NCBI GenBank assembly: GCA_024280635.1
Contig: JAJRPS010000065.1
Span: 76,602-140,601 of the forward strand
DNA from: Bacteroidota bacterium
GTDB lineage: Bacteria; Bacteroidota; Bacteroidia; Flavobacteriales; Flavobacteriaceae
Reading direction: 5' to 3'
Length of the DNA: 64,000 nt
Shown: positions 61,983 to 64,000 of the stretch, piece by piece
Layout of the letters: each line of letters starts with the position of its first letter
How positions within the stretch are numbered: position 1 is the stretch's first letter
The notes under the pieces: generated by a model
What the model was told of the DNA's origin: nothing
The model's input: only the letters and a program-made list of their open reading frames with translations
The model's database searches: none
Position numbers and translations under genes: made by a program

Positions 61983-62393
61983 TTATTTAATAGTTATTCC
62001 GTTTTCTTGAAATACTTTTTTAAAATTTTCTATTTCTTCATAATTTTTAAAAGTAGTATGTATATCACGATTTTTGTTGCTTTTTAAACGAATACTGAAA
62101 CGTTTTCGTCCCAGTAACGTATGTTCTTTTAAATATGCAATATCTTGTAATTTTATTTCTTTGGAGTATGTTTTTTTATAAACAGATACTATGAGTATCC
62201 CGATTGCTATGATTGCTAAAAAGAAAAAGAAAGGAGTAATTCCATTAAAACCATCTTTTTTATAATGATTGAAAGTCATTAAACTTAGCGCGATAGTGTT
62301 TATGATTCGTAAAAGTAGATAAATTTTTTTAAAATTATTAATTTCATCATTAATGATGAAACTATTGTTTTCAGAATTATATTTTACAAGCAT
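61983..62393 (-). CDS. Small membrane hypothetical protein
   Basis: 136 residues. An N-terminal polar stretch precedes two hydrophobic segments (about 26-44 and 52-70), and a C-terminal beta-rich part (KEIKLQDIAYLKEHTLLGRKRFSIRLK) resembles a bacterial PH-like domain. It sits 3 bases after dnaX and 10 bases before miaE, so it should be co-transcribed with both. Function unknown. Confidence 0.75.
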   Translation of the reverse strand: MLVKYNSENNSFIINDEINNFKKIYLLLRIINTIALSLMTFNHYKKDGFNGITPFFFFLAIIAIGILIVSVYKKTYSKEIKLQDIAYLKEHTLLGRKRFSIRLKSNKNRDIHTTFKNYEEIENFKKVFQENGITIK

Positions 62394-62396
62394 AAT

Positions 62397-64000
62397 TTAT
62401 AATAAATCCAACCCAAACTCTTGCTGTAAGCGTCCTAAAGGTGGATATTTTTCTTTTAAATTATTAAATATTTCCGATTCGGTATATACATATTTTTTTT
62501 CTACCGTTTCGTTTACTTCTATGTTGATGTGAATGTCATAGTTTTGTAGTTTTTTACGTAATTCTAGTAATAACGGACCCTGAGCGCGTTCCAATTGAAT
62601 ACGCATGGAATCATTAGGGAAAATTAAGTTAATGGCAGTTCCCTCAATTCTGGGACTATCAATTTCTAAAATGGAAGCTAATATTTGCTCTCCATCTTTA
62701 CGAAGTTGATGAGTGTAGTTATTCCATATTTTCATTAAGTCGGATACCTTAAAAGCTTCTGTAGGTAAATTAACGTGTACTTTTTCTTCTGCTTGCTTAG
62801 CGGCTAAGTGTTCTTTTTTTTGACGAAGACTAGCGAGTGATAATCCAGATGATTTCCGATTATCATCAACCTTCATTTTAGGAATAATAATCTTTTTTTC
62901 TGCTACAATTGGAGTAGGAGGTAGTAGTGTAGTGCTTTTAGACGTTGTTGTAAGCGTTGTGTTTGAAGCTTCTTTTTTAGCATCTGTTTTAGCCGTTGTA
63001 CTAATAAAAAAGGTTGCAGGAATTATAAAGTTTTTAGACTTTTTTTTTTCTCCATCAAATGTGATGGAAGCCAATTGCATTAAAGTTAATTCAACTAATA
63101 ATCGTTGATTTTTACTGCTTTTATATTGTAAATCACACTGATTGGCTTTTTCAATTCCTTGTATTAAAAAGGCGACTGCTGTTTGTTGGCATTGCGCTGC
63201 GTATTGTGCCTTTGCTTTTTCGCCCACTTCTAATAAACTAATGGTTACAGCATCTTTACAAACTAATAAATCTCTAAAATGACTTGCTAAACCGGCTATA
63301 AAATGATGACCGTCAAATCCTTTTGATAAACATTCATTAAACAATACCAATAACTCAGGTATTTTATTATTAAGTATTAAGTCAGTTGCTGTAAAATAAG
63401 TATCGTAATCTAAAACGTTTAGGTTTTCAGTTACCGCTTGTCTGGTCAAGTTTTTACCACAAAAACTAACTACTCTATCAAAAATAGAAAGGGCATCACG
63501 CATTGCACCATCAGCTTTTTGGGCTATAATATGTAAGGCATCATCTTCTGCTTCAACACCTTGTTCTTTTGCTATATATGCTAAATAATTAGCAGCATCC
63601 TTTACGGTAATACGTTTAAAATCAAAAATTTGGCAACGTGATAATATGGTAGGGATGATTTTATGTTTCTCAGTAGTTGCTAAAATAAATATAGCGTGTT
63701 TAGGCGGTTCTTCTAAAGTCTTTAAAAAAGCATTAAAAGCTGCAGATGATAGCATGTGTACCTCATCAATAATGTAGACTTTATAATTACCTACTTGTGG
63801 CGGTATGCGTACTTGTTCAATTAAACTTCTAATGTCATCAACTGAGTTATTGGATGCAGCATCTAGCTCAAAAATATTAAAGGCAAAATCTTCATTTTCA
63901 TCATGATGTTCTTGCTGATTAATTTGTTTGGCTAAAATACGTGCGCAAGAGGTTTTACCTACACCACGAGGACCACAAAATAAAAGGGCTTGTGCCAAAT
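62397..64000 (-). CDS. dnaX: DNA polymerase III subunit gamma/tau, N-terminally cut by the window edge
   Basis: About 533 residues are in the window; the start lies beyond 64000. Walker A GPRGVGKTSCARILA, Walker B YIIDEVHMLS, ATTEKHKIIPTILSRCQIFDF (sensor/SRC motif) and KADGAMRDALSIFD mark the clamp-loader ATPase. A variable tau region with low-complexity Thr/Lys stretches and a C-terminal domain (LMKIWNNYTHQLRKDGEQILAS) follow. It loads the beta clamp. Confidence 0.96.
   Translation of the reverse strand, partial: LAQALLFCGPRGVGKTSCARILAKQINQQEHHDENEDFAFNIFELDAASNNSVDDIRSLIEQVRIPPQVGNYKVYIIDEVHMLSSAAFNAFLKTLEEPPKHAIFILATTEKHKIIPTILSRCQIFDFKRITVKDAANYLAYIAKEQGVEAEDDALHIIAQKADGAMRDALSIFDRVVSFCGKNLTRQAVTENLNVLDYDTYFTATDLILNNKIPELLVLFNECLSKGFDGHHFIAGLASHFRDLLVCKDAVTISLLEVGEKAKAQYAAQCQQTAVAFLIQGIEKANQCDLQYKSSKNQRLLVELTLMQLASITFDGEKKKSKNFIIPATFFISTTAKTDAKKEASNTTLTTTSKSTTLLPPTPIVAEKKIIIPKMKVDDNRKSSGLSLASLRQKKEHLAAKQAEEKVHVNLPTEAFKVSDLMKIWNNYTHQLRKDGEQILASILEIDSPRIEGTAINLIFPNDSMRIQLERAQGPLLLELRKKLQNYDIHINIEVNETVEKKYVYTESEIFNNLKEKYPPLGRLQQEFGLDLL

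Noticed and set aside
1-64000. CRISPR arrays, tRNA, rRNA, insertion sequences, prophage
   Set aside because: I found no regularly spaced repeats, cloverleaf-like tails, transposase or phage structural genes in either strand.

Overview
The window is chromosomal DNA from a member of the Bacteroidetes, most likely family Flavobacteriaceae (inference). Four things point there: strongly AT-rich sequence, A-rich leaders with no Shine-Dalgarno signal, several exact TAnnTTTG promoter boxes (the Bacteroidetes -7 element), and a typical gene set. That set includes a type IX-sorted S8 protease, an HU-CCDC81/SPOR protein, DUF5687, BatA-domain, DUF2339/DUF3999, LptD, and the dgkA-ftsK-lolA-lptF/G-ribB order. 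I see no prophage, insertion sequence, CRISPR array, rRNA or tRNA. No stretch over 300 bases is left without a gene or gene remnant.

Layout. 1-3058: end of a cbb3 oxidase locus (ccoP tail, ccoG, ccoH/fixH-like, SafE-like membrane protein), with a Crp/Fnr-type dyad placed like a class II activator site. 3149-6514: a three-gene sugar module (acyltransferase, DegT aminotransferase, flippase) in the same order as enterobacterial wecD-wecE-wzxE. 6641-14634: YwqK-like repeat protein, mnmA, S8 protease, ABC exporter pair, nitronate-monooxygenase-like enzyme, menE-like ligase. 14635-24369: RidA, LptD, amidase, HU/SPOR protein, DprA, aldo/keto reductase, OmpA-like lipoprotein, exonuclease III. The reductase and OmpA genes each have a GC-rich palindrome just before the start codon. 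24658-27066: MBOAT acyltransferase and an SGNH-like partner broken by an in-frame TGA. 27155-38811: COG2509 flavoprotein, a BatA / dihydroorotase-like / DUF4870-like operon, esterase, XRE regulator, MBL hydrolase, DUF2339/DUF3999 pair.

38978-41029 is the most distinctive block: an SQR-like flavoprotein, a TusE/DsrC protein and a DsrE-family protein, bounded by a promoter with dyads and a strong terminator. It looks like a compact sulfide-oxidation and sulfur-relay operon. 41137-47761: DPP-IV-like peptidase, flavin monooxygenase, D-Ala-D-Ala dipeptidase, thioesterase, nitroreductase, a thioredoxin-like gene with an in-frame TAG, and Maf. 47851-55948: NhaC antiporter, then dgkA-ftsK-lolA-lptF/G-ribB, ending in a terminator. 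55997-64000: ECF sigma factor with a membrane partner, UbiA prenyltransferase, beta-helix lipoprotein, Ppx/GppA phosphatase, a gene broken by two A7-tract frameshifts, miaE, a small membrane protein and the 3' part of dnaX.

Three genes carry disruptions: in-frame TGA at 26671, in-frame TAG at 46934, and frameshifts at 61307 and 61141. These could be real decay or, for the homopolymer pair, base-calling errors; raw reads would decide. Several enzymes have lost catalytic residues (the dihydroorotase-like protein and the GTP-cyclohydrolase-like half of RibB), which suggests structural or regulatory roles.
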